This document shows, one piece after another, positions 1-8,228 of a stretch of 64,000 bases of DNA. The first letter of the stretch is position 1; each line of letters starts with the position of its first letter. The stretch lies in NCBI RefSeq assembly GCF_963666195.1, contig NZ_OY762653.1:1302001-1366000 (forward strand), read 5' to 3'. A model generated the notes under the pieces. It was not told the origin of the DNA. It saw only the letters and a list, made by a program, of their open reading frames with translations, and did no database searches. This stretch comes from Trichococcus shcherbakoviae. Its GTDB lineage: Bacteria > Bacillota > Bacilli > Lactobacillales > Aerococcaceae. Position numbers and translations under genes: made by a program.

Positions 1-2
1 GA

Positions 3-197
3 TTCCGCCGTCCCAAAAATACAGACAATATAAATGGGCAGATACTGTCAATAATCTATTTGTTCTTCGTAATGCTCTTGCTGACCGCTTTAGGCGGGAA
101 ATCCGCTTCGGGTATAGGTTTAGGAAACATTGGTGTTTGGGTAACTTTAGGTATTTCTCTTGGAGAAATTTTTACGCAGAAACGTAAATCAGAATGA
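3..197 (+). CDS. C-terminal end of an integral membrane protein (partial)
   Basis: The only open frame running into the window from its left edge; it ends with TGA at 195-197. The 64 visible residues contain two hydrophobic stretches: one rich in Leu, Ile and Phe near residues 17-33, and a Gly-rich one (GKSASGIGLGNIGVWV) after it. A basic tail (QKRKSE) follows. This suits the last two membrane segments of a polytopic protein whose C-terminus is cytoplasmic. A strong terminator follows at once, so it is the last gene of its transcript. The family cannot be named from this fragment. Confidence 0.6.
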   Translation, partial: FRRPKNTDNINGQILSIIYLFFVMLLLTALGGKSASGIGLGNIGVWVTLGISLGEIFTQKRKSE

Positions 198-245
198 AAA
201 GCAAGCAACGTGCGATGCCTTTTCGCAGGTTGCTTGCTTTTCTTT
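196..245 (+). terminator. Rho-independent terminator
   Basis: Perfect 9-bp stem GCAAGCAAC (201-209) with GTTGCTTGC (229-237), flanked by A4 and a T-rich tract. It directly follows the stop codon of the partial membrane protein and could also work in reverse. Confidence 0.9.
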
Positions 246-791
246 TACAAGGTTTTCTTACTGGATTCTCGGAAAATTTTAAACAGAATTTAGGCTGCTG
301 AATAGAAGGTGATCATAACAATCCAACTCCAGATTTCATATTGCAGATTACATCGAAGGCTCACCTTACTCTGTGATCTGAGGCAGCAGGTCTCCTGTAT
401 CGCTCAGATTATATTCCGTTTCGGTAAGGAGACCTCCGTTTTTACGCAAAGCGTAGTCGGAGAAGATAGTACCATCCTATTGAAAATGGACGTTTGCTCC
501 TTGCCTACCTCCTTTTTTCTAATATTTTGAATTCACACAGCAACAAAAAATTGATTCAATGAAAAAAGCGACTGTCACTGATTTTAGTTTAAACTAGTTC
601 TGTCGTTAATAGTAAAAACGTTAACAATACGGAACAAAAATATTGGACTGATAAAAAAGCCGTGCTAATAGGATATGATTGAAAAATCTAAATATTCCAC
701 GAAAAAACGCCAATTCGGGATCATATTCGGTATAATACAGGAGTACACGGCATGCAACGATGCCCAGAATCCGATGTTTAAGGGAGATAAA
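246..791. other. Long non-coding stretch with one structured hairpin
   Basis: About 545 bases without a convincing gene. Positions 376-409 form a two-step hairpin: ATCTGAG (376-382) pairs with CTCAGAT (403-409), and CAGG (387-390) with CCTG (394-397). GGTCTCC (389-395) also pairs perfectly with GGAGACC (428-434), giving a competing fold. A 73-codon open frame at 309-530 has no ribosome binding site and no recognisable protein character. A TATAAT hexamer at 731-736 may serve truA. A structured RNA or leader is possible; no known family is recognised. Confidence 0.4.
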
Positions 792-1532
792 ATGAGAAAT
801 ATAAAAATGACGATCGAGTATGATGGCGGCAGATACCTAGGCTGGCAAAGGCTCGGGGATTCGGACAAAACCATTCAAGGTAAAATAGAGAATATCCTGT
901 CAGCAATGACAGGAGAAGAGATCGAAATCATCGGCTCGGGCCGCACCGATGCCGGCACCCACGCACGGGGGCAAGTCGCCAATTTCAAGACGACATCCAA
1001 AATGGATTTGAAGGCGATGCAGGATCATCTGATCCGTTATCTTCCGCGCGACATTGTCGTCAAAGAGCTGGAAGAAGTTCCGGAAAGGTTCCATGCCCGC
1101 TATCATGCAGCCGGAAAGACATACAGCTACCATGTCTGGAACAATGTCGTGCCTTCCGCATTTGAGCGCCATTACAGCTACCATTACCCTGGCCAGCTTG
1201 ATGTCGATAGAATGAACGAGGCTTGCCAAAAGCTTGTCGGGAAGCATGATTTCCTCGGGTTCTCTTCACTTAAGAAATCGAAAAAATCGACGGTCCGGAT
1301 CATCAATGACATCACGATCCAGCAGGAAGGCAATCTGCTGCACTTTTCGTTCACAGGGGAAGGCTTCCTCTACAACATGGTGCGGATCATGATGGGGACG
1401 ATCCTCGAAATCGGAGCCGGGACGATGGAACCGGAATACATTGACGCCATCTTCAAGAGCGGAATCCGCAGCGAGGCTGGGATGACCGTTCCTTCCCATG
1501 GACTGTTCCTGGATGCCGTTTACTACGATTGA
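792..1532 (+). CDS. truA: tRNA pseudouridine(38-40) synthase TruA
   Basis: TruA isomerises uridines 38, 39 and 40 of the tRNA anticodon arm to pseudouridine. The 246-residue product is of normal family length. It carries the catalytic motif GRTDAGTHARGQ with the nucleophilic aspartate at residue 53, and the C-terminal FLYNMVR segment typical of TruA. The open frame extends to 675, but the ATG at 792 is preferred: it has the ribosome binding site AGGGAG just upstream and begins with the expected IKMTIEYDG strand. The next gene, an rluF-like pseudouridine synthase, follows 46 bases later on the same strand, so the two RNA-modification genes are probably co-transcribed. Confidence 0.95.
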   Translation: MRNIKMTIEYDGGRYLGWQRLGDSDKTIQGKIENILSAMTGEEIEIIGSGRTDAGTHARGQVANFKTTSKMDLKAMQDHLIRYLPRDIVVKELEEVPERFHARYHAAGKTYSYHVWNNVVPSAFERHYSYHYPGQLDVDRMNEACQKLVGKHDFLGFSSLKKSKKSTVRIINDITIQQEGNLLHFSFTGEGFLYNMVRIMMGTILEIGAGTMEPEYIDAIFKSGIRSEAGMTVPSHGLFLDAVYYD

Positions 1533-1578
1533 CGATAGGCGCAAAATCTAAAAAATTTTGGATGAAGGAAGTGTCCAC

Positions 1579-2286
1579 ATGCGTATCAATAAATTTATAA
1601 GTGAGGCAGGCACAGCCTCCCGACGAGGGGCCGACAAGCTGATTACTGAGGGGCGCGTAACGATCAATGGAAAGCGGGCAACAATCGGCAGCCAAGTCGA
1701 GCCGGGGGATGATGTCCGCGTAAACGGTAACCAACTTTTCGTAGCCCGTAACAATGTCTACATTGCCTTGAACAAACCGGTCGGCATCACGAGCACGACC
1801 GAAAAAGGCGTCAAGGGGAATATTGTCGATTTGGTCAACCACCCTTTCCGGGTTTTCCATATCGGGCGCCTCGATAAAGATTCAGAGGGCTTGATCCTGC
1901 TAACGAATGACGGCGATATCGTCAATGAAATCTTACGTTCTGAGAACCAGCATGAGAAGGAATACGTTGTTTCCGTAGACCGCCCGATCACGCCTGAATT
2001 CTTGAAGCAGATGTCAGAAGGGGTCAAAATATTGGATACGATCACCCTGCCTTGCAAAGTGGAACAGCTATCAAAATATGATTTTAAAATCATATTAACC
2101 CAAGGACTCAACCGTCAAATCCGCCGCATGTGCGAAGAATTGGGATACAACGTCTACCGATTGCAAAGAATCCGCATCATGAATATCCAGTTGGACAACC
2201 TTCCAGTGGGACAATGGCGCTACCTGTCAAAAAAAGAAAAAGCGCAGTTATTCCAAGAGTTAAACTATGAGCCCAAAGAATGGTGA
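1579..2286 (+). CDS. rluF: rRNA/tRNA pseudouridine synthase, RluF-like (RsuA family)
   Basis: This 235-residue protein has an N-terminal S4 RNA-binding domain (residues 1-48) followed by an RsuA-type catalytic domain. The active motif GRLDKDSEGL contains the catalytic aspartate at about residue 99. The later segment GLNRQIRRMCE and the RIMNI...G.W ending resemble E. coli RluF, which modifies U2604 of 23S rRNA and U35 of tRNA-Tyr, more than RluB. The ATG at 1579 is chosen because the S4 domain begins exactly there and GGAAG lies upstream; an in-frame start at 1558 would add unconserved residues. A terminator follows at 2315. Confidence 0.85.
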   Translation: MRINKFISEAGTASRRGADKLITEGRVTINGKRATIGSQVEPGDDVRVNGNQLFVARNNVYIALNKPVGITSTTEKGVKGNIVDLVNHPFRVFHIGRLDKDSEGLILLTNDGDIVNEILRSENQHEKEYVVSVDRPITPEFLKQMSEGVKILDTITLPCKVEQLSKYDFKIILTQGLNRQIRRMCEELGYNVYRLQRIRIMNIQLDNLPVGQWRYLSKKEKAQLFQELNYEPKEW

Positions 2287-2314
2287 AACCATAGGCTTGA
2301 TGAATTTGGTAACC

Positions 2315-2363
2315 TAAAAAGCCGGATGCCATGAGATTTTTCGCTGGTGTCCGGCTTTTTTTA
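2315..2363 (+). terminator. Rho-independent terminator after rluF
   Basis: AAAAAGCCGGATGCC pairs with GGTGTCCGGCTTTTT with one G-T pair, and is followed by a T run. It ends the truA-rluF unit. Confidence 0.9.
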
Positions 2364-2428
2364 TTTTCCGATAGTGATTTGTGCAAGGTCAGTTTTTTTG
2401 TGTATTCCTTCTTTTGTTTAACAACATC

Positions 2429-2755
2429 TTACCTAAAATTGGCTTTAATGTATTTTTGCTTAGAACTTTTTGGTTTATCAGGCTTCGTTCGAACAATAAG
2501 CCCTTCTAAAAGCAATGGATTCAATATATTCCTTCTAAAATGACTAATATCTGATAAATTCAAAATTTCCATCAGTTCTCTTGCAGACATTGCTGTATTC
2601 AAACTTTCTAATACAATTTTTTGATTTTCACTCAATGAAACCTTAACAGGCAATTCCTCGCTCACATCGTTTGTTTTCCCTACATTATCTTGTTTTTTTG
2701 GTACATGTACTTTGAATATATCTCTAATTTCAATAAGTGGTATTTCCCCGAACAT
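2429..2755 (-). pseudogene. C-terminal winged-helix remnant of a larger regulator-like protein
   Basis: 108 codons on the minus strand. The last 75 residues look like a winged-helix DNA-binding unit: LSENQKIVLESL, then ARELMEILN, then FRRNILNPLLLEGLI, then a basic tail ending SKQKYIKANFR. Such C-terminal modules occur in AlbA_2/RecG-like and some Fic-family proteins. The ATG at 2755 has no ribosome binding site, and the upstream bases are AT-rich repeats. It is therefore read as the 3' end of a gene whose front has been lost. The exact parent family is not certain. Confidence 0.45.
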
Positions 2756-2790
2756 AATATATATATAACTTGAGGGGTAACTTGAGGGGG

Positions 2791-2875
2791 GACTTGTGCA
2801 GTAAGTAAAATATTAGAACCACTAACTAAATTTAGTGGTTCTAATATTTTTGCGATTAACTGCTAAACACAAGTC
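2791..2875. repeat. 85-bp near-perfect palindrome, MITE-like
   Basis: Outer arms GACTTGTG (2791-2798) and CACAAGTC (2868-2875) match exactly. GCAGTAA and TTAACTGC continue inward with one bulge. The core is a perfect 19-bp stem (2807-2825 with 2832-2850) with a 6-base loop. The element sits between the truncated regulator and fabV. The inner stem followed by T residues can act as a terminator, but terminal inverted arms on an 85-bp unit also suit a small non-autonomous element. Confidence 0.6.
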
Positions 2876-2971
2876 GCTAACTTATTCCCAAAATTTCGGC
2901 AGATAATTTATTCTTGAGTAGCATTTTCTGGTATTATATTCTTATGACATTTTAATGGAGGAAAATCAAAC

Positions 2972-4168
2972 ATGTTGGAATTTAAACAAAATATACGGGG
3001 TAATGTGGCCCTTGGTGTAAACCCGCTTGGATGCAAGCAGGAAGTATTGAATGAAATCGACTATGTCAAAAACAAAGGGACCTTTGCAGGTCCGAAAAAG
3101 GTCTTGATCATTGGTGCGTCATCAAGCTACGGTTTAGCTACCCGAATCAGCCTGGCTTTCGGTGCGGGAGCAGATACGATTGGCGTTTCTTTCGAAAAAG
3201 GACCGAAGAATGAACGGAATCTCGGCACAGCCGGCTGGTACAACAATATCGCGTTCCGTGAGGCTGCCGAAAAAGAAGGCCTGATCGCCAAGAACTTTGT
3301 GCAGGACGCCTTCAGCCACGAAAGCAAGCAAGAAGTCATCGCATACATCAAGAACGAGTTTGGCGGCAAAGTGGACCTGGTCGTCTATAGCCTGGCAAGC
3401 GGCCGAAGAACCGATCCCGATACCGGAGAGACGTACACATCCGCAATCAAATCGCTTGGTGAGCCAGTGGTCGGTCCGAACATCAATATGCAAAATCAGG
3501 ATTTCTACATCGAAACGCTGGAACCTGCAACAGAGGAAGAAATCGCCGGCACCGTAAAAGTCATGGGTGGCGAAGACTGGCAGCTATGGATGGAAGCACT
3601 GAAGGAAGCAGATGTATTGGCTGACGGGGTTCTGACGACCAATTATTCTTATTTGGGAACAGAGCTGAACCGTCCTTACTACGGTGGCGGTACCCTTGGT
3701 CTTGCCAAAGCAGATTGTGATGAAAAAGCGAAGACCATCAATGGATTATTGGCTGACATCAACGGAAAAGCCCAGATTGTGGTAGCTACTGCCGTGACCA
3801 CTAAAGCCAGCTCCGTGATTCCGTTCTTCCCTGTTTATTGTATCGGTCTCTACAAAGTCATGACCGAAAAAGGCACCCACGAAACACCGATCATGCACAT
3901 CGACCGCATTTATCGCGATATGGTTTATGGTACCAAGGCTGAGTATGACGAAGTTGGCCGCCTGAGACCGGATAGCTGGGAACTTGACAGCGACACCCAA
4001 GCCAAAACGAAAGAATTGATCCAGCAATTGAACGAAGAAAATTTCAATACTGAAATAGCAGCATATGACATCCTTTATAAAGAGTTTTCAATTTTAAGTG
4101 GGTTCATGGTTGATGGCTATGTTGAGCAAGACGTTACGATCGAAGAATTGAAGGCATTGGAATATTAA
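2972..4168 (+). CDS. fabV: trans-2-enoyl-ACP/CoA reductase FabV (NADH)
   Basis: FabV reduces the trans-2 double bond of enoyl-ACP or enoyl-CoA with NADH, the last step of a fatty-acid elongation cycle. It is one of several enoyl reductase isozymes and, in characterised members, is not very sensitive to triclosan. At 398 residues the length is normal. The dinucleotide-binding motif IGASSSYGLA is at 48-57. The family's catalytic Tyr-x8-Lys is seen as Tyr237 and Lys246. The ATG has a good ribosome binding site (TGGAGGAAAA). The gene is monocistronic, with a terminator at 4212, and no other fatty-acid genes are nearby. Confidence 0.95.
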   Translation: MLEFKQNIRGNVALGVNPLGCKQEVLNEIDYVKNKGTFAGPKKVLIIGASSSYGLATRISLAFGAGADTIGVSFEKGPKNERNLGTAGWYNNIAFREAAEKEGLIAKNFVQDAFSHESKQEVIAYIKNEFGGKVDLVVYSLASGRRTDPDTGETYTSAIKSLGEPVVGPNINMQNQDFYIETLEPATEEEIAGTVKVMGGEDWQLWMEALKEADVLADGVLTTNYSYLGTELNRPYYGGGTLGLAKADCDEKAKTINGLLADINGKAQIVVATAVTTKASSVIPFFPVYCIGLYKVMTEKGTHETPIMHIDRIYRDMVYGTKAEYDEVGRLRPDSWELDSDTQAKTKELIQQLNEENFNTEIAAYDILYKEFSILSGFMVDGYVEQDVTIEELKALEY

Positions 4169-4211
4169 ATCGTACCGGTGACACCAATCACCTTTTATCC
4201 GCAATAATAAA

Positions 4212-4249
4212 TGAAAAGTCTTGGCTCTGAGAGTCAGGACTTTTCTGCT
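4212..4249 (+). terminator. Terminator after fabV
   Basis: Imperfect stem GAAAAGTCTTGGCT with AGTCAGGACTTTTC, followed by a short T-rich tail. Confidence 0.75.
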
Positions 4250-4307
4250 TCTACGGTTGACAACACAAGCGTTTCTCTTCCATCCGGTTGCCGTTTCCAT
4301 CTAAATA

Positions 4308-4336
4308 TTGGTCGACAATCAAAATAGTGTTATAAT
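4308..4336 (+). promoter_or_regulatory. Promoter of the AIM24-family gene
   Basis: TTGGTC at 4308-4313 and TATAAT at 4331-4336, separated by exactly 17 bases, with a TG pair in the extended -10 position. The gene starts about 85 bases downstream. Confidence 0.7.
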
Positions 4337-4416
4337 GATAGACAATGATACACCAAATTTGAATAAGCCTTTATTGACCAGACACAGCTGTTGCCTCTGC
4401 AAAAGAAAGAAGGAAA

Positions 4417-5184
4417 ATGGATATGTTCAGAATAAAAAATTTCGAAGATAACAATGATGTGAAAATTGTCGAAGAGATGGGCGCATTTAAGGTAGTGGAA
4501 TACTTGAAAGATTTGAGTGTCGATCATCTGACGGCTCAAGCTGCCTACTACGCTTCTGAAATGAACGTCAGAAGAAGACAGCTGGTTTGCGATGTCAGCC
4601 TTTCCGACATCAACGTTCAGTCAGGAGCGATGCAGTGGATGGTGGGAAATGTCAGTGCTACAACCGGGCTTAAAGGCGTGGGCGATTTTTTGGGAAAAGC
4701 GCTTCGAGGGAAAGTCACGAATGAATCGGCAATCAAGCCCGAGTACACCGGAACGGGAAAACTCGTATTGGAGCCAACTTACAAGCATATTTTACTGATC
4801 GATGTCGATGACTGGAATGGCTCAATCGTGATCGAGGACGGATTGTTTTTGGCTTGCGATTCGGAATTGAACCACAAAGCAGTTATGAAGTCCAACCTTT
4901 CTTCTGCTGCGATGGGCGGAGAAGGTCTTTTTAACCTGGGTCTTTCTGGCGGCGGGATTGTCGCACTTGAATCGTATGTACCGAGAGAAGAACTGATAGA
5001 AATAGAATTGGAAAATGATGAATTGAAGATTGATGGGAATATGGCGATTGCTTGGTCCGGCAGCCTGGAATTTACAGTATCAAGATCAGGCCAGACACTT
5101 CTGGGTTCAGCCGCATCCGGCGAAGGTTTGGTCAATGTCTATCGTGGAACAGGCAAAGTTTTGATGGCGCCCGTTCTCCGGTAA
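4417..5184 (+). CDS. AIM24 family protein
   Basis: A 255-residue protein of the AIM24 family (a beta-rich fold related to the yeast mitochondrial biogenesis factor). Bacterial members have no settled function. The sequence shows the family's Gly-rich strands, for example GEGLFNLGLSGGGIVALES near residue 170 and GEGLVNVYRGTGKVLMAP at the C-terminus. No signal peptide or membrane segment is visible. Two starts are possible: the ATG at 4417 lies only 3-4 bases from the AGAAGG site, while the ATG at 4423 (MFRIKNF) has better spacing. The gene has its own promoter and terminator and is probably monocistronic. Confidence 0.85.
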   Translation: MDMFRIKNFEDNNDVKIVEEMGAFKVVEYLKDLSVDHLTAQAAYYASEMNVRRRQLVCDVSLSDINVQSGAMQWMVGNVSATTGLKGVGDFLGKALRGKVTNESAIKPEYTGTGKLVLEPTYKHILLIDVDDWNGSIVIEDGLFLACDSELNHKAVMKSNLSSAAMGGEGLFNLGLSGGGIVALESYVPREELIEIELENDELKIDGNMAIAWSGSLEFTVSRSGQTLLGSAASGEGLVNVYRGTGKVLMAPVLR

Positions 5185-5261
5185 AAAAACATGACCTATC
5201 GATCGCTTGTTTCATTTTTGATACCAAGCGATGCCATTCACTTAAGCAAGTTGACAACTGT

Positions 5262-5302
5262 AAAAAAAGCGAGGATGCCTGATGCATTCTCGCTTTTTTT
5301 TG
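5262..5302 (+). terminator. Terminator after the AIM24 gene
   Basis: AAAAAAAGCGAGGATGC pairs with GCATTCTCGCTTTTTTT with one G-T wobble. A and T runs on both sides allow bidirectional action. Confidence 0.9.
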
Positions 5303-5305
5303 ACT

Positions 5306-5460
5306 GCGGGGCCAAATTGTTGAATGTTCCTCAGATATTCGACAATTTCGATCCAGCAGGATGTCAAATTGTCGAAAGTTTCTCAGCATTCGACAATTTC
5401 GGTCCAATCTGGTGTCAAACTATCGAATCCACCTCACCTATTCGACATTTTTGGCCACCA
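5306..5460. repeat. Intergenic palindromic array A, three units of about 52 bp
   Basis: Three tandem degenerate units (about 5306-5357, 5358-5408, 5409-5460). Each holds the arm AAATTGTCGAA followed about 24 bases later by its complement TTCGACAATTT, so every unit can fold. Arm starts near 5366, 5389, 5417 and 5441 alternate in orientation. The array sits between two convergent genes. It shares its period, not its sequence, with arrays at 42001, 45397, 47050, 57106 and 58615. Confidence 0.8.
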
Positions 5461-5521
5461 CGCTGAGCATTATTCCTCCTGCCGCATATTTGTCACTAGC
5501 CTTAAGTTACTGACAGCATCG

Positions 5522-6694
5522 TTAGTCACTGTGCTTTTTTAACCACTCGATAGCCACAGTCGCAAAAGAACTCGCTCCGATCGGAAGAGCCGCTTCATCA
5601 AATAACACACCCGGATTATGGTGCGAGAAGTTATTTCCTTCAACTTTACAATTAAGCATGATATAGGTTGTCGGCAAATGCCTGGACACAACAGCCATAT
5701 CTTCAGAAGCCATGATCCTCAAATCCGGATAGCCTTTAAAGGCAGGATTCCCGGTTTCCAAAATTTCCGCAATTTCTTCGGTCAAGTCAGGATCATTGTA
5801 TAAAGATGGCACACTCGCAAATATTTCAAAGTCTATTTTTGTCCTTGTCGTTTTCTCTATTCCCGCCAGAATATCCGTTATTCTCCCTTTTACATACTCC
5901 CGCACTTCATCATCGTAGGTGCGTAATGTTCCTTGCATCTCTACAACTTCAGGAATGATGTTGCTGTTCGATCCTCCCGAGAACATTCCGAATGTTAAGG
6001 TAGCTACAGACAACGGACTCACTTCTCTTGAGATCAGTTCACCAAACTCTTGATAAATGATCACGCCTGCATTGATAGGGTCTATGGAAGTATGTGGATA
6101 CGCTCCGTGGGCACCCTTTCCCGTAATTGTGATCTTAAAATTGTCACAAGAGGTGCTTGTATGTCCCTTATAATACTCAAAACTTCCGACACCTTGATTT
6201 AATCCCGTATGCATAGCAAACGCCACATCCGGCTTGGGATTTTCTAAAATGCCGGCTTCAATCATATCTTTCGCTCCAGCAAATATCTCCTCGCCTGGTT
6301 GGAACATAAGCTTGACCCTACCGTGAATGTCCGCTTTATTTTCAAGCAATATTTGTGCAGCAGTCACCAGCATAGCGGTGTGCAAATCATGTCCGCACGT
6401 GTGCGCCATATTGTTCGTCGCTTTGTACTCCAGCTCATTCATTTCCTTCATCGGAAGGGCATCCATGTCAGCACGAAGAAGAATCGTTTTGCCAGGTTTC
6501 TCCCCTTCTATGACGGCACTCAGCCCCATCTTCCCCACTTCTTTGACTTCCAACCCGATCTCTTCCAATCTGTTCCTGACGTAGGCTCTTGTATTGGGCA
6601 ACTCCATGCCTATTTCTGGGTTTTGGTGAAGTGTCCTTCTGTCCTTTACAAGTTGCTCTTCCAGCGCATAGGCTCTTTCATAGTATTTATTCAT
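5522..6694 (-). CDS. M20 family metallo-amidohydrolase
   Basis: A 390-residue enzyme of the M20D branch (hippurate hydrolase/N-acyl-amino-acid amidohydrolase type), which removes acyl groups from amino acids or cleaves small peptides with a metal pair. Expected ligands are visible: His98-x-Cys100-x-His102 in HTCGHDLHTAM, and Glu in FQPGEE. It has a cytoplasmic profile without a signal peptide. The ATG at 6694 follows AAAGGGG. It lies 15 bases after the kdgT-type permease stop codon, so the pair is almost certainly one operon: the permease may supply a substrate the hydrolase splits. The true substrate cannot be read from the sequence. Confidence 0.88.
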   Translation of the reverse strand: MNKYYERAYALEEQLVKDRRTLHQNPEIGMELPNTRAYVRNRLEEIGLEVKEVGKMGLSAVIEGEKPGKTILLRADMDALPMKEMNELEYKATNNMAHTCGHDLHTAMLVTAAQILLENKADIHGRVKLMFQPGEEIFAGAKDMIEAGILENPKPDVAFAMHTGLNQGVGSFEYYKGHTSTSCDNFKITITGKGAHGAYPHTSIDPINAGVIIYQEFGELISREVSPLSVATLTFGMFSGGSNSNIIPEVVEMQGTLRTYDDEVREYVKGRITDILAGIEKTTRTKIDFEIFASVPSLYNDPDLTEEIAEILETGNPAFKGYPDLRIMASEDMAVVSRHLPTTYIMLNCKVEGNNFSHHNPGVLFDEAALPIGASSFATVAIEWLKKHSD

Positions 6695-6709
6695 GCTTCC
6701 TGCCCCTTT

Positions 6710-7648
6710 CTAATGCTTGACGAGATTCTTTTTCTTTGCAATTTTATTTGCGATCATCGGTGTCAGAACACTTGTGATTACCACTGCCATCGCGATTTGA
6801 GATACGACCAAGGGTACAATCGGTTCAAGTTCAGGGTAGGCTTGTGCAATAACACTTGGGGCCGCTAAAGACACGCCGGCTACAGAGGTCAACGCAATCG
6901 CGGATAGTCCATTCGCTTTCAACAGCTTCGTTTCCGTAAAATATAAAGTCGGCAAGAGGATGATATAAAATAGGACGCTTAAGATAATCCCCGCCAGCCC
7001 AGCTTTTGCCGCCTGAAACAGATTGATGCTGTCTCCTAAAACCCATCCAAAAAAGGGCATGATGATGCCGATAGCCGGCAAGCAAAAATCTCTGAATTCA
7101 TGATCCAAATTCCCGATGATCATCCCCGCCAACAGAGGAATCACAACTGAGATAATCGGCGTCCAGACTATATCAGTACCGCTTGATAAGGAATAAACCA
7201 ACAGAGGGACAGCAGGCACACAAAACACACCCGCTAAACCAAATGCCAATGCATCGTCTTTTTCTGACAAGTCTTTAACCAGAGCCATATACAACGCTGG
7301 ATTTGTACTGGTAAGAACGACAATGATCGCCAAAGACGAAAGTCCGAGAATCGTTCCCCCACCCAAATACTTGATCATCAGGAATCCCAAGACATACGCT
7401 ATCATAAATTTGATCACCAGTAACATGCCTTGTTTTTTCATTATTTGAGCCAAGCTTTTAACATCCAAACCCATAGCTGAGACAAAACATAAAAATCCTA
7501 CAATATAGTTGGTTCCCTGAGCGGAGAAAAAAGCTTGGCTAATCGAACCTACATAAAGCCCTTCCGGAAAAGCCGTGTTCAACAGCGCACTTAAAAACAT
7601 CGGGATCAATAAAGTTCCTCCGGGAACTCTTCTCATAAGTTTTAGCAT
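6710..7648 (-). CDS. 2-keto-3-deoxygluconate permease (KdgT) family transporter
   Basis: A 312-residue polytopic membrane protein of the KdgT family. It opens with the characteristic MLKLMRRVPGGTLLIPMFLSALLNT segment and has about ten hydrophobic helices. In enterobacteria KdgT imports 2-keto-3-deoxygluconate by proton symport. Here no KDG kinase or aldolase is adjacent; an M20 amidohydrolase follows instead, so the transported compound may differ. The ATG at 7648 is preferred over the upstream in-frame start at 7672 because AAAGGAG lies 8 bases before it. Confidence 0.85.
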   Translation of the reverse strand: MLKLMRRVPGGTLLIPMFLSALLNTAFPEGLYVGSISQAFFSAQGTNYIVGFLCFVSAMGLDVKSLAQIMKKQGMLLVIKFMIAYVLGFLMIKYLGGGTILGLSSLAIIVVLTSTNPALYMALVKDLSEKDDALAFGLAGVFCVPAVPLLVYSLSSGTDIVWTPIISVVIPLLAGMIIGNLDHEFRDFCLPAIGIIMPFFGWVLGDSINLFQAAKAGLAGIILSVLFYIILLPTLYFTETKLLKANGLSAIALTSVAGVSLAAPSVIAQAYPELEPIVPLVVSQIAMAVVITSVLTPMIANKIAKKKNLVKH

Positions 7649-7815
7649 GACCCTTACTCCTTTGCCTGGCATATTTTTTGCTGTGCTTGAAAGTGTTCAC
7701 TTTTGTTCCTGGAAATCTGTTCAACTTCATTTGGTTCTGATCGTTGTATATGCTTACTTAAATTGTAGCATATCTCCTTTCATTCCTCATTTTTTCCATG
7801 CTTGCGTTCATTCAA

Positions 7816-7866
7816 AAAAAGGATCGGAACAAAGTGTTTTTGATACACTTTGTTTCGATCCTTTTG
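7816..7866 (-). terminator. Terminator of the ilvD/DUF59 unit
   Basis: Long stem AAAAGGATCGGAACAAAGTGT paired with ACACTTTGTTTCGATCCTTTT with one mismatch. Read on the minus strand it ends in seven T residues, just after the DUF59 gene. Confidence 0.9.
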
Positions 7867-7867
7867 C

Positions 7868-8212
7868 TTATCTGCCTGGATTGATTCCAAGCGAAATGCG
7901 GCCGTAGCGGGTGATGCGATCCAGAACCCAGGCCGGACTCCAGACGATTTTGATTTTGACCTCTGTGATGAACCCCAGCGGATCCAGCTGCTCATGGACC
8001 CCCTTCAAAATATGCTCCGAGCAAGAACAGCCGGCGCCCGTGAATGTTAGGCGGATGTTGCAAACCCCTTCATCATCTAAATCGATGCCATAAATCAATC
8101 CGAGATTGACGATATCAAGACCGATTTCGGTATCCATAACGTTCATCAGTTTTTCTTCCAGTTCTTCCTTATACTGGCTCGCCAGACCCGTATACATGAT
8201 GCCCTTTTCCAC
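7868..8212 (-). CDS. DUF59 (MIP18/SufT-like) metal-sulfur cluster assembly factor
   Basis: A 114-residue protein of the MIP18/DUF59 family, whose members help assemble or insert Fe-S clusters. It has the family's Asp-Pro-type region as NLGLIYGID and the cysteine-bearing segment TFTGAGCSCSEH. The chosen start is GTG at 8212, which has AAAGGAGG 10 bases upstream; an ATG at 8242 would overlap ilvD without a good site. It sits directly downstream of ilvD, itself an Fe-S dehydratase. The pairing suggests (inference) that it supports cluster maturation, possibly of IlvD. Confidence 0.85.
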   Translation of the reverse strand: MEKGIMYTGLASQYKEELEEKLMNVMDTEIGLDIVNLGLIYGIDLDDEGVCNIRLTFTGAGCSCSEHILKGVHEQLDPLGFITEVKIKIVWSPAWVLDRITRYGRISLGINPGR

Positions 8213-8228
8213 TATTCGGCACCCTCCT

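Noticed and set aside
309-530. 73-codon open frame
   Set aside because: No ribosome binding site, unusual composition, and it runs through a structured hairpin.
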